This document shows, in pieces, positions 1-7,004 of a stretch of 21,788 nucleotides of DNA. The stretch is from a virus. A program made the translations under genes and the position numbers. Under the pieces are notes generated by a model. It ran no database searches. It was not told the DNA's origin and saw only the letters and a program-made list of their open reading frames with translations. Numbering within the stretch: position 1 is the stretch's first letter; every line of letters starts with the position of its first letter. Location of the stretch: positions 1 through 21,788 of IMG/VR virus record IMGVR_UViG_3300025645_000527. One strand, 5' to 3'.

Positions 1-1063
1 CGTCTTTAAGCAAAACGCTGTCAATAGTTACGCCGCCAGCTGCGGTAATCTCACTAATTGTATCTACGTTCAGGCCACCAGTAGCGGTAGTCGCACCGGT
101 TACACCGAGTGTACCTGCGATTGTCGTATTACCACTGGCTGCGGTAACATTTACTTTATTGGTATTTACCGCAAAATCACCGGTTACCTCAGCGGTACCG
201 CTCAAGGTAGTGTTGCCAGTAACACCTAGGGTGCCACCTAATTCTGCGTTGCGAGACGCGAAAACATCACGAGGGCGAGTAGCCCCTGTTTTGCCAATAT
301 CGTAAGTATCGTCGGTAAACAGTAAGTCCGAAGTTGTAGTAGCATTGATTGTAAGGGTGTCAGCAGCGGCGTCACCGATTACAGTGTTGCCAGATACAGT
401 AACGTTAGCGGCTGAAATGTCCCCAGAAAGGGTTGGGTCTGTAATGCTAGGAGACACCAGTGTTTTATTCGATAACGTCTCTGTACCCGCCAAGGTAGCA
501 AGTGTACCTGTGGTTGGGAATGTTACGTTAGTAGCGCCAGTGGTAGTCAGTGTCAGCGCGTTCGCACCAACAGTAGTCAAGGCACCAGCAGTAGTCACTG
601 CGCCTGTGAGCGCGACTGTGTAGCCCCCAACAGTCAAAGAGTTGATGTTTGTGACCGCTTCTACGACGTTTGTGCCATCACAAAACAAAAGCATAGCTCT
701 GCCTTGCGGAATAGACACACCAGTACCAGCAGCTGTTGTTAGGGTTATGTTGCGAGCATTACCGGTGCTGTTCTTGGCGATATACATCTTGGACAGTGTA
801 GGGCAGACTACGGTACCGTCGGCGCTTAGCGAGGTTCCACTGTCAGTGAACTCTAACATCGCGCAGCGGGATTCAGCCGTTATGCCGTCCGCAGTCGTGA
901 GCACATGAGAGTTAGCCACCCACGAGTCAATAACCGCACGGCCTGCTACTGCTTGTTCGACCATCGAAGTGATATTGTCGTTGACTACATCACCCCATGT
1001 ACCACTTAACTCTCCTTCAACGGGAAGGGCGAGTTTAAGAATTGGTGTGTATTCTGTTGTCAT
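1..1063 (-). CDS. Tail fibre protein, N-terminal part (cut by window edge)
   Basis: The frame is open from an ATG at 1063 to the window edge, giving 354 codons with no stop, so the C-terminus lies outside. GAGGT about 7 nt upstream is a good ribosome site. The first 30 residues contain GTWGDVVNDNITSMVEQ, a start I associate with tail fibres of marine phages. The rest is Thr/Gly/Ala/Val-rich and low in complexity, with motifs such as TGATNVTFPTTGTLATLAG, ETLSNKTLVSPSITDPTLSG and repeated LGVTGNTTLSG-like units, typical of trimeric beta-structured fibre shafts. A DIGKTGATRPRDVF segment, near residues 270-283, is also common in such fibres. The likely role is host-receptor contact, with the receptor-binding tip in the missing part. 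It is the last structural gene visible on the leftward arm. Confidence 0.85.
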   Translation of the reverse strand, partial: MTTEYTPILKLALPVEGELSGTWGDVVNDNITSMVEQAVAGRAVIDSWVANSHVLTTADGITAESRCAMLEFTDSGTSLSADGTVVCPTLSKMYIAKNSTGNARNITLTTAAGTGVSIPQGRAMLLFCDGTNVVEAVTNINSLTVGGYTVALTGAVTTAGALTTVGANALTLTTTGATNVTFPTTGTLATLAGTETLSNKTLVSPSITDPTLSGDISAANVTVSGNTVIGDAAADTLTINATTTSDLLFTDDTYDIGKTGATRPRDVFASRNAELGGTLGVTGNTTLSGTAEVTGDFAVNTNKVNVTAASGNTTIAGTLGVTGATTATGGLNVDTISEITAAGGVTIDSVLLKD

Positions 1064-1073
1064 TTAGCTAACC

Positions 1074-1850
1074 TCATGCGGCAATGTTTCCCCAATTCGG
1101 GGTCTGTTGTCGTGACACGTTATCCCAAGTAGGGGTTTGGGTACTGCTGATATTCTGCCAGTTCGGATCCTGATTGTCATCAATTTCCCCCCAAACGTTG
1201 ACTCCACCAACAAACCCTGTTATTTGGATCCCAGTTACTACTACACTAGCATTTGCGGATACGATTACAGTGCCGACACGCGTTTGCCCGTAGACCCCTG
1301 TTACCTTCTCTACGATACCGAGCGCTATCGATACATTACCAACAGCGCCTGTCGCTACTTCTCCAGAAACAGGTACGTTCGCAGCGGCGTTAGTAGCGAC
1401 CGTACCAATAATTCCAGTCGTGCTTACCCCTATGGGGTAGACATTAGCGGTACCTACAACGGCTACAGCTCCGAGGCTGCCAGTGGCATTTACGCCCACT
1501 ACAGAAACATCTGCGTTTGCCGCTACAACTACAGTACCAAGAGCACTCGCCGCAGCCACTCCAGTTACATCTACGTTCGCATTCGCGGTAACCGCGACAG
1601 TTCCTAGGGCGCTAGTAGCTTCGAGTCCTGTTACAGAAACATCCGCGTTTGCCGATACAACTACCGTACCCACACTGCTAGTAGCTTCTAGCCCGGAAGG
1701 TTGCGCAGTTGCTGCGCCACTAATAGCGACAGTACCAAGAGCACTTGTAGCCGCAACGCCATCGACTAATACTACTACAAGGTCAGTGCCCCAAGAGCCT
1801 TGGCCCCAAGCAGCTCTACCCCAGCCTGTATATGTAGCAGAAGATGGCAT
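1074..1850 (-). CDS. Repetitive fibre-like virion protein (nine 22-residue repeats)
   Basis: This 258-aa protein starts at an ATG preceded by GGGAGG. Residues 1-28 hold a Gly/Trp segment (GWGRAAWGQGSWG). Residues 29-226 are exactly nine tandem 22-residue units with a core like TGLEATSALGTVAVTANA. Residues 227-258 are three 11-residue units of the form Q(D/T)P(N/T)WxN(I/V). The repeat design, the absence of hydrophobic membrane segments, and the position beside the tail fibre suggest an elongated beta-rich shaft or a decoration of the tail or capsid. No enzymatic motif is seen. The first five units are the most alike and the last three have diverged, which fits growth by unit duplication. The exact place in the virion is inference. 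Confidence 0.75.
   Translation of the reverse strand: MPSSATYTGWGRAAWGQGSWGTDLVVVLVDGVAATSALGTVAISGAATAQPSGLEATSSVGTVVVSANADVSVTGLEATSALGTVAVTANANVDVTGVAAASALGTVVVAANADVSVVGVNATGSLGAVAVVGTANVYPIGVSTTGIIGTVATNAAANVPVSGEVATGAVGNVSIALGIVEKVTGVYGQTRVGTVIVSANASVVVTGIQITGFVGGVNVWGEIDDNQDPNWQNISSTQTPTWDNVSRQQTPNWGNIAA
1173..1766 (-). repeat. Nine tandem 66-bp coding repeats
   Basis: This stretch encodes residues 29-226 of the repetitive protein. Each unit is 22 codons. Gly at unit positions 3 and 11 is present in all nine units, and position 12 is mostly Thr. Units 2-4 are the most similar to one another, so the array probably expanded there most recently. Confidence 0.85.
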
Positions 1851-1859
1851 CTATCCTCC

Positions 1860-2288
1860 CTAGGCGATTCGAATAATGGCGTTAGATGCGTCGGCAACTG
1901 GGAACTGGATAGTAAAGTCACCGGCTGTGGATATCTTATCTGCGCCAAAATCAATAACCGCTACTGCGGGGTTAGTACCCCCAGACTGGTATATGAGTGC
2001 GCCTCGGGCTGTGATAGTTGCAGTTGACCACGTAGTGTCTGCGAAATCCAACAGTGCTGTGGTACCAGAAGTAGTCGGAGCTACTACGGTCAACGTATTA
2101 CCCCCAGCAACATAACCGGTTCCCGAGATTTCGTTGGTCACAGAGTACGCCGTGGTGGCCGCGTCTAGGGTCGCACTAGATGTGTACAGTGCGATCTTAA
2201 ATGTTTGTGACGTATCGCTACTAAAGTCCATCTCACCATCGAGAAGGGCTAGTTTAAACGATGTACACATTGCCTGCGAAATTGCCAT
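1860..2288 (-). CDS. Conserved small virion protein, beta-rich
   Basis: This 142-aa protein starts MAISQAMCTSFKLALLDGEM and has AGGAG upstream of the ATG. Ala/Thr/Ser-rich strands dominate (FKIALYTSSATLDAATTAYS, ISGTGYVAGGNTLTV, ARGALIYQSGG, DFTIQFP). I recognise this overall pattern as a conserved structural protein common in marine podo- and siphoviruses, but I know no certain function. Its place between the adaptor and fibre genes suggests a tail or capsid component. No cysteine cluster, catalytic motif or membrane segment is visible. It is separated from the neighbouring genes by about 10-15 nt, so it is co-transcribed with them. Confidence 0.7.
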   Translation of the reverse strand: MAISQAMCTSFKLALLDGEMDFSSDTSQTFKIALYTSSATLDAATTAYSVTNEISGTGYVAGGNTLTVVAPTTSGTTALLDFADTTWSTATITARGALIYQSGGTNPAVAVIDFGADKISTAGDFTIQFPVADASNAIIRIA

Positions 2289-2303
2289 TTTTTATCTCCT
2301 AAC

Positions 2304-2933
2304 TTACTGTACTGGGGTACGGAATTGACCCGAACGATACGCGTCTTCTCTAAGTTTACCGTCCCCAAGATTTTTGAGTAGTTTAATTGCTTGGACATAC
2401 AGTTTTTCGTACATCTGCACAACGTCTGGTTCGCCCTTCATAAACCGGATTGCTTGTAGTAGCGCCCCGTTCAATAGTGCAGAATCAAATTCGTCGCTTA
2501 ACCACGTAGTCCCAGCGGTAACAACAGATTCTGGGTAATACCCGTAGTGCAGTTCCATGGCGTACCCACTATTAGGGGTAGGCCCGAGGAGAAACGAATT
2601 GTCGTCAAAATAAGCGTAATGCTGTGGTAGCCCAACAGATGTGGTAGTAGGGTACGCCTCACGAATAAAGTTTACGTCTTTATTAAGGAGGAAATGGTAA
2701 TCCCCAGCGGCATCCACAACCGCCAACGAGTAAGCCCATAAGAAATCTGTCGGGATAGACAGGTAACCAACGTTTTGGGTCAGTGTACCTGTCACGTTCT
2801 TTCGCAGTGCAGGTATCTGGACTGTGTTGTATATGGTTTGTTCAGCCTGCTGCGTAAACATAGCGAGCTGCTCGTCTGTGAAAGTGGTCTCACAGATGTC
2901 TTGGATGTTAACTTTCAGCTCAGTATAGTTCAT
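2304..2933 (-). CDS. Head-tail adaptor-like protein
   Basis: This 209-aa, mainly helical protein begins MNYTELKVNIQDICETTF. A strand motif NVGYLSIPTDFLW (about residues 54-66) is followed by a central beta region (FLLGPTPNSGYAMELHYGYYP) and a C-terminal helical part (ALLNGALLQAIRFMKGEPDV). This layout matches the small adaptor proteins that join the portal to the tail in SU10-like and related phages; the family assignment is from memory. The ATG lies 3 nt after the stop of the 55-aa gene upstream and has only a weak ribosome site, so translation is probably coupled. A minor tail protein is the main alternative. Confidence 0.65.
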   Translation of the reverse strand: MNYTELKVNIQDICETTFTDEQLAMFTQQAEQTIYNTVQIPALRKNVTGTLTQNVGYLSIPTDFLWAYSLAVVDAAGDYHFLLNKDVNFIREAYPTTTSVGLPQHYAYFDDNSFLLGPTPNSGYAMELHYGYYPESVVTAGTTWLSDEFDSALLNGALLQAIRFMKGEPDVVQMYEKLYVQAIKLLKNLGDGKLREDAYRSGQFRTPVQ

Positions 2934-2936
2934 GTT

Positions 2937-3104
2937 TTACGCCATCGGCCCACGGGCCATAGTTCCCTTGGTTGCTGCACCAACACCACGGACTTTAATC
3001 CCTGTGGTTTTGACGCCTTTCATATCCGGCTTAGGGCCGTGACCGCATGGGCGCACGCCTTTATCCTTGATAACCTTCACTTCTTCCATCCCAAAAACAT
3101 TCAT
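2937..3104 (-). CDS. Small basic Gly/Lys-rich protein (55 aa)
   Basis: This 55-codon frame is short but well supported: AGGAG lies 7 nt before the ATG and the gene fills the gap between two structural genes. The protein starts MNVFGMEEVKVIKDKGVRPC and ends with KVRGVGAATKGTMARGPMA. The segment KVRGVGAATKG resembles KVRGAGCAKQG in the 104-aa protein at 4822-5136, so the two may be diverged paralogues or share a binding motif. The net charge is strongly positive. The function is unknown; DNA-binding or capsid-internal roles are possible for such late small basic proteins. Confidence 0.7.
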   Translation of the reverse strand: MNVFGMEEVKVIKDKGVRPCGHGPKPDMKGVKTTGIKVRGVGAATKGTMARGPMA

Positions 3105-3114
3105 TTTAGCACTC

Positions 3115-3480
3115 CTACGTAATGTCTATGATAACTTGGCCTATATATCCAGTACCAAGTAACGTGTTAGGGGTTAGTCCGTACGGGTCGCTTCCACCAC
3201 CCACGGGATTCCAGCCCCACTGAATATCTCGACTGCTCCGACTCCCAGCTATACCGATACTTGTATCTATTCTCGGGTTGCGTATGGCCTGCGGATCATC
3301 AACGGGGAACTCCCCCAGCTTGTTCTGTGGCTGGTCAGGGTTCCAACATTCTGGACACGCCTTAATATTCGTGTCTCTGCCCTTAACAATAAGGCTGCGT
3401 AGTTCGCGTAGCTTGTACTCAAACCCGCACACATCACAAAGCGCTAGAGCTTTCTTAGAGGATGCAAACCTATTGCCCAC
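3115..3480 (-). CDS. Zinc-ribbon structural-operon protein
   Basis: This 121-aa protein has two CxxC knuckles, C15-x-x-C18 and C42-x-x-C45, spaced as in a four-cysteine zinc ribbon. A Gly/Pro-rich C-terminal half follows (WGWNPVGGGSDPYG, LLGTGYIGQVIIDIT). The start is GTG, one base after the upstream stop, with AGGAT about 6 nt before it. The location inside the connector/tail gene cluster suggests a virion or assembly role, not transcription control. I recall similar zinc-ribbon proteins at this place in marine phages, but no function is established to my knowledge. Confidence 0.7.
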   Translation of the reverse strand: MGNRFASSKKALALCDVCGFEYKLRELRSLIVKGRDTNIKACPECWNPDQPQNKLGEFPVDDPQAIRNPRIDTSIGIAGSRSSRDIQWGWNPVGGGSDPYGLTPNTLLGTGYIGQVIIDIT

Positions 3481-3481
3481 G

Positions 3482-4168
3482 CTATATCCTACCTATTCTA
3501 GGGACAAACCGTGCGGATGTCTTCTCCCGGTCTTCGCCTGCGGCTAACGCGAACTGCTCTTCATAAGCTTGTTTAAGCATCGAGATTCGATCTGCAAGCT
3601 CAGGTATTTTCATAGCGATGTAGAACGCTAGACCCGCCACTAGTACTGGTAAGAACCGAAAGTTCATATCCGAAGTCTGCACGCCACTACCCGCGTCTTC
3701 AATCCGGCGCATACGCCAGTAGTACAAGACGTAGTTGTCATTGTCCGGTACGGGCCACAGATTAACTTTAGGCGCATCTCGTAGCCGTTCAATGTAGAGT
3801 TGTATTGGTCTACCCCGTGATAACTTGTTAGGGATAGCCGCGTAGGTGCTAACACTAATACGACTTATGGTAAGGTCGGATTGTGTTGCTTGATTGCCTG
3901 CCCCTGTACGGATTTGGTGTTCCATCAGATCAATGGTATCCGCAGGGAGAGTATACTCAGAAGTTCCATCGACGAGGTTTATAGTACCCTCATCAATCGT
4001 CCACATGTTTATACCACGGTTCTGCCACTCGATTGTCATCAAGTTCATAGAACGTCTGGCAGTACGGAGGTCGTACCCCGAACGCATTTCACGTCCAGCA
4101 CGTTCCCACGCTTCTTCAGCGATTTCCGTAAAGTCCATGTTGAATGCTGTGGTACCCGATGTGGTCAT
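3482..4168 (-). CDS. Connector/tail adaptor-like structural protein
   Basis: This 228-aa protein has an N-terminal helical part (FTEIAEEAWERAGREMRSG, then RTARRSMNLMTIEWQNRG), a beta segment with the SEYTLPADTIDLME motif near residue 70, and a C-terminal helix (FLPVLVAGLAFYIAMKIPE) followed by a charged tail. The YTLPxD motif and the helix-sheet-helix order resemble the 209-aa protein at 2304-2933. Both probably belong to the connector or tail-tube complex, possibly as distant relatives. The hydrophobic stretch near residues 170-188 is more likely a buried helix than a membrane anchor. The ATG is preceded by GGAAG. Confidence 0.65.
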   Translation of the reverse strand: MTTSGTTAFNMDFTEIAEEAWERAGREMRSGYDLRTARRSMNLMTIEWQNRGINMWTIDEGTINLVDGTSEYTLPADTIDLMEHQIRTGAGNQATQSDLTISRISVSTYAAIPNKLSRGRPIQLYIERLRDAPKVNLWPVPDNDNYVLYYWRMRRIEDAGSGVQTSDMNFRFLPVLVAGLAFYIAMKIPELADRISMLKQAYEEQFALAAGEDREKTSARFVPRIGRI

Positions 4169-4170
4169 GG

Positions 4171-4377
4171 TTACTTCCCAGTTTTCTTAATAGGCTTCTT
4201 AGCAATCTTATACGATACTGGAGCTTCCACAGGCTGCATCTCTGCTAGCTTTGCTTCTGCTTCCGCTTTACTCATCAAGGCGAAGACAACAACCTTATAG
4301 GTGCCGTCTTCGTTTTGTGTACCTATCTGATATACAGGTTCCCCTGTCGAGAACCGACCATTCTGGAAAACTTCCAT
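4171..4377 (-). CDS. Small conserved hypothetical protein (68 aa)
   Basis: I place the start at the ATG at 4377, which overlaps the TGA stop of the upstream gene by one base (TGATG). An in-frame GTG one codon earlier is less likely. AGGAG lies 8 nt before the ATG. The product (MEVFQNGRFSTGEPVYQIG...) combines a small beta region (DGTYKVVVFALMS), a short helix rich in Ala/Glu/Lys, and a basic tail (KIAKKPIKKTGK). No known motif is visible. It is translationally coupled to the DUF5872-like gene and may act in the same step. Confidence 0.6.
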   Translation of the reverse strand: MEVFQNGRFSTGEPVYQIGTQNEDGTYKVVVFALMSKAEAEAKLAEMQPVEAPVSYKIAKKPIKKTGK

Positions 4378-4658
4378 CACTTCTTCTCCTTCCGCTTTGC
4401 TGGGGATACCTTACGTGGTTTACCCGCAGGTTGTCCCAGTTTTTTCTTCTCGGCTACCTTCTTGCGCTTTTCGGCTGCGCTCATCTCGCCACTTGTTTTG
4501 GGGGTTTTACTGCTTACACGTTTCGACGGCCTACAGTATGGTGTCCCGCGTGATTCCCCCTCTTTGCGTCCGCAAGCCTTACCAGTACGTACGTCTTTCC
4601 AGTCCTCTTTGAACCAGCGTTTAAGTGACGTACCTTTCTCTGTCTTGCGAACTGCCAT
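4377..4658 (-). CDS. Small basic protein resembling DUF5872
   Basis: This 93-aa, lysine-rich protein begins MAVRKTEKGTSLKRWFKEDW. It carries the segment CGRKEGESRGTPYCRP, a pattern (Trp-rich start, then CGR...YCRP) that I associate with the DUF5872 family of small viral proteins; the match is from memory. The second half (from about residue 45) is almost entirely Lys/Arg/Ser/Ala/Glu and probably disordered. Its ATG overlaps the TAA of the upstream 54-aa gene by one base (TAATG). The function is unknown. The charge suggests contact with nucleic acid or packaging inside the virion. Confidence 0.65.
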   Translation of the reverse strand: MAVRKTEKGTSLKRWFKEDWKDVRTGKACGRKEGESRGTPYCRPSKRVSSKTPKTSGEMSAAEKRKKVAEKKKLGQPAGKPRKVSPAKRKEKK

Positions 4659-4822
4659 TATTTCTTACCTTTTGCTTTCCTACATTTAGCGATTGCTCCC
4701 GACGCATACGCTGACGGAAATACTTTATATTGTGACTTTACCTTGGTATAGCACGAATCTTTAACCGTGCCCCCGGCTTTATACCCACAACCGCAATCGC
4801 TTTTCTTGTAGTATCTACGCAT
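4658..4822 (-). CDS. Small Cys/Lys-rich protein (54 aa)
   Basis: This short frame begins MRRYYKKSDCGCGYKAGGTV and ends with AIAKCRKAKGKK. Both ends overlap neighbouring genes by one base in TAATG junctions, which strongly supports it as a translated member of the cluster. Four cysteines (C10, C12, C24 and one near residue 47) could bind a metal ion or form disulfides. The start MRRYYKK resembles MRCYYKK of the 103-aa protein at 5158-5469. The function is unknown. Confidence 0.65.
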   Translation of the reverse strand: MRRYYKKSDCGCGYKAGGTVKDSCYTKVKSQYKVFPSAYASGAIAKCRKAKGKK

Positions 4823-5136
4823 TAGGAACCTTTCATGGTGACCATTTTAGCACTGCGAACGCCCTGCTTAGCACAACCTGCGCCACGGACTTTACCGCCA
4901 GACTTATAGCCTTTCTTGGCCATACCGCCAGATTTCATACCTGCGGGAGCGCCCATCGCTGTAGGTGCTTGGCTAGGTACTCGTGGAGGTAACATTTTCT
5001 TCTTCTTCCGGGGATCTCGTGGATCCATAGAAGCTTCTTCGTCCCGCATAGGGGCTGCGCCCTTAGGCATCATAGGTGCTTTTGCACCGGCTGGGGCAGT
5101 CATACCACCCATCATCATCTTCTTAGTGCCTTTCAT
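4822..5136 (-). CDS. Met/Lys/Gly-rich low-complexity protein
   Basis: This 104-aa protein begins MKGTKKMMMGGMTAPAG and continues with Met/Pro/Ala-rich sequence, an acidic patch (RDEEASMDPRD), a basic patch (KKKKML) and a C-terminal segment GGKVRGAGCAKQGVRSAKM. The composition points to a disordered protein. The KVRGAG motif is shared with the 55-aa protein at 2937-3104. The gene ends by overlapping the ATG of the 54-aa gene by one base. I recall such Met/Gly-rich proteins from late operons of marine phages, but no role is established. An AGGGGA about 10 nt before the ATG is a weak ribosome site. Confidence 0.65.
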   Translation of the reverse strand: MKGTKKMMMGGMTAPAGAKAPMMPKGAAPMRDEEASMDPRDPRKKKKMLPPRVPSQAPTAMGAPAGMKSGGMAKKGYKSGGKVRGAGCAKQGVRSAKMVTMKGS

Positions 5137-5157
5137 GAAATATTCCCCTTTGGGTGT

Positions 5158-5469
5158 TTAACAATTCCACTTTCGCAAACTCTTGTTGATACGGCTATCT
5201 GGATCGTTAGCCGTCTTAGAGCTTGTGTTCTTTTTCTTCATACCCGCCATACGGGCACAAAATGATTTGCGGCGGTTAGCATCTTTAGAGCCTGCCTTTA
5301 ACTTGCTAGGATCTTTGGTAACCGCAGTTTTAAGCTTACTGCCCGGATTTGCTTTACGATAACTCTCGACGCCTTTTTTATTAAGGCCCCCAGACTCGCT
5401 CTTGCCCGCTTTACGCGTCCAAGCAGGTGACTTCCCAACAGAACCACCTTTTTTATAATAGCATCGCAT
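5158..5469 (-). CDS. DUF6321-like basic protein
   Basis: This 103-aa protein contains the signature SPAWTRKAGKSESGGLNKKG near residues 14-33, then RRKSFCARMAGMKKK near 66-80, and ends SRINKSLRKWNC. This order (AWxRKxGK, GGLN, SFCARM, SLRKW) fits what I know as DUF6321, a phage and bacterial family of unknown function. Length is about normal, so the gene looks intact. It is strongly basic and lies in the small-protein cluster between the capsid and adaptor genes. AGGGG lies about 7 nt before the ATG. Confidence 0.75.
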   Translation of the reverse strand: MRCYYKKGGSVGKSPAWTRKAGKSESGGLNKKGVESYRKANPGSKLKTAVTKDPSKLKAGSKDANRRKSFCARMAGMKKKNTSSKTANDPDSRINKSLRKWNC

Positions 5470-5478
5470 CCTGCACCC

Positions 5479-5757
5479 CTAGCTATAGAAGACAGTCATT
5501 GCGCTAATATTAGTCATAGCGGTAATGAGTACGTCATCTTGACACCGAATACCCCAATCAGGGATGTTCACGGAGTGAGAGTCCGAAGCAAGGAAGTCTA
5601 AGTCTAGTATTGTACGCCCGCCAGCACCATCGGTAATAGTTAACCGACCTGCGCCATCAGCGGTAGTCAATACTTGAACTTGTCGAATACGTGCAGGCCC
5701 AACAGCCAAAGAAGCTGCTGCGGTAACCCGTTTAGATTGAACATCAGAATTAGACAT
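5479..5757 (-). CDS. Small beta-rich virion-associated protein (92 aa)
   Basis: A strong ribosome site (AGGAGG, 5 nt before the ATG) precedes this gene, fitting high late expression. The product (MSNSDVQSKRVTAAASLAVG...) is a compact beta-type domain with strands such as RIRQVQVLTTADGAGRLTI and ILDLDFLASDSHSVNIP. No cysteine cluster or catalytic residue pattern is visible. It forms a pair with the 69-aa gene just upstream, 12 nt apart, directly after the capsid terminator and promoter. A decoration or minor capsid protein is the likeliest role; this is inference from position and size. Confidence 0.65.
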   Translation of the reverse strand: MSNSDVQSKRVTAAASLAVGPARIRQVQVLTTADGAGRLTITDGAGGRTILDLDFLASDSHSVNIPDWGIRCQDDVLITAMTNISAMTVFYS

Positions 5758-5769
5758 ACCAGCCTCCTA

Positions 5770-5979
5770 TTAGCTAAGAGCGGCACCAACGGCGGTAACC
5801 CAAGCAGCGCCAGTATTAATTACGATGCAATATTCGTCGTTGCCTGCGCCGTTATCGCTAACCATATAAGCGGTTCCGATTGCGGTGTCAGCAAATGCCG
5901 GTAAGTTGGCAGTCGTAACAACGGGGATTTGGAAGCCGTTATTTGAACGGACTGGTCCAGAAAAAGTAGATAAAGCCAT
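5770..5979 (-). CDS. Small virion-associated protein (69 aa)
   Basis: This is the first gene after the terminator that follows the capsid gene. AGGAG lies 6 nt before the ATG. The product (MALSTFSGPVRSNNGFQIPV...) reads TANLPAFADTAIGTAYMVSD and ends AAWVTAVGAALS. This short beta pattern resembles small modules found in phage fibre or capsid-decoration proteins. It is probably transcribed from the candidate promoter at 6038-6066 with the 92-aa gene. The exact role is unknown. Confidence 0.6.
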   Translation of the reverse strand: MALSTFSGPVRSNNGFQIPVVTTANLPAFADTAIGTAYMVSDNGAGNDEYCIVINTGAAWVTAVGAALS

Positions 5980-6037
5980 GAGAATCTCCTGTCGTGGCTA
6001 GTGTCAGCTGCGTTAGGCAACTGTCAGGGATAGGTAG

Positions 6038-6066
6038 TTTATAACACAAAAAAAGAAAGGGGGCAA
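6038..6066 (-). promoter_or_regulatory. Leftward sigma-70-like promoter overlapping a terminator
   Basis: Read leftwards, the -35 box TTGCCC (6061-6066, four of six) and the -10 box TATAAA (6038-6043, five of six) are 17 bp apart. The -35 box lies in the right half of the terminator hairpin stem and the spacer is its T-tract. It could restart transcription of the small-protein and tail genes after the capsid transcript ends. Confidence 0.5.
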
Positions 6067-6078
6067 GTTAATGCCCCC
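6048..6078 (-). terminator. Intrinsic terminator after the major capsid gene
   Basis: On the minus strand, a 7-bp stem GGGGGCA / TGCCCCC with loop TTAACT is followed by TTTCTTTTTTT. The hairpin starts 8 nt beyond the capsid stop codon. This is a textbook rho-independent terminator, likely making the capsid operon a separate abundant transcript. Confidence 0.9.
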
Positions 6079-6085
6079 ACCCTAA

Positions 6086-6991
6086 TTACGCACCGGGTGA
6101 ACCGAAGATACCCAATGGATCAGAGACGCCGAAAGAGTAACGCTCTCGGGCTTTATAACGGCTGTTGCCTGTATCGAAGTCTGCATCCATAGAGGTAGAC
6201 ATCGGGGTACGGACGAAGTGCTTCAAGCCATTAGGTACATCAGTCATCAAGAACCAAGCATTGGTGTCTGTCAGATAATGGTTAACGGAGTAGCCTTGTG
6301 GGATAGAACCGTTATTGCGGATGGCGTTGATGTCGTTATCCGCAGTACCTACGCGACCCTCAGTATCCAACAAGCGGGTTGCAACAAACTGCAAGGCTGG
6401 TGGAATGATGAGTTTCTTAGGTTGAGCAGCGATCAACAAGCCACGCTCATCGGTCCACTGACTGATTTGAATAACGGCGGCTTCAAGAGAAGTCTCGTTA
6501 AGGTCAGCAGCGACAGTTGGGCGGTTTGAGTTGGTGCCACCAGAAACAAGCGGGTGAGCTGTAGAACAAAGAGTTTGGCCGTCACCGTAAGTGGTGTTAG
6601 CAAACGCGTTGTTGAGTACAGAAGCAGCCTTAACTTGCTTAGTGTATGCCATGGCGCGAGCCAATGCTTTAGTATAACGAGCAGACAAAGAGTCATACAG
6701 GTTATCTTCAATAGCTTCCTCAGTAATTGAGAAACCCATCGCAATGGTTTCGTGCACATAACGAGCACTCCACGCTTCTTGAGCATTGTCATATTCGATG
6801 GCTGAGCCTTCGCCTTTGACAGGTGCTGCTGAGAAGCCAGATAATTTAGTCTCTTCCTCAAAAGAACGATCTGAGGATTCGGTTTCAAAGATCTGGGAAT
6901 GTTCTTCGCCATACTTTGCGTATTCCAAACCAAATAAAGCATTTAGTCCGGGTAGTAGCTCTTTAAGGAGCTGGGCGCGTGAAATAGCCAT
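6086..6991 (-). CDS. Major capsid protein (HK97 fold, Mu gpT-like)
   Basis: This 301-aa protein forms the icosahedral shell. The N-terminal helix (AQLLKELLPGLNALFGLEY) is followed by FETESSDRSFEEETKLSGF, an extended E-loop-like region, then the ETIAMGFSITEEAIEDNLYD spine-helix region and YTKALARAMAYTKQVKAASVLNNAF. Late strands include KLIIPPALQFVATRLLDTE and HFVRTPMSTSMDADFDTGN. This pattern and length fit the Mu-like major head subunit family. No separate protease gene is seen nearby and no long N-terminal delta domain is present; the scaffold is a separate upstream gene. A GAGGGAA ribosome site lies 7-8 nt before the ATG, and a strong terminator follows. Confidence 0.88.
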   Translation of the reverse strand: MAISRAQLLKELLPGLNALFGLEYAKYGEEHSQIFETESSDRSFEEETKLSGFSAAPVKGEGSAIEYDNAQEAWSARYVHETIAMGFSITEEAIEDNLYDSLSARYTKALARAMAYTKQVKAASVLNNAFANTTYGDGQTLCSTAHPLVSGGTNSNRPTVAADLNETSLEAAVIQISQWTDERGLLIAAQPKKLIIPPALQFVATRLLDTEGRVGTADNDINAIRNNGSIPQGYSVNHYLTDTNAWFLMTDVPNGLKHFVRTPMSTSMDADFDTGNSRYKARERYSFGVSDPLGIFGSPGA

Positions 6992-7004
6992 TTGTTATTC
7001 CCTC

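Noticed and set aside
1137-1863. Long plus-strand frames opposite the repetitive fibre-like gene
   Set aside because: They are antisense shadows produced by the repeat structure and codon bias of the minus-strand gene, and lack ribosome sites.
6433-6942. A 169-codon minus-strand frame inside the capsid gene
   Set aside because: It is an alternate frame of the well supported capsid gene with no start signal and an implausible Leu/Lys-rich composition.
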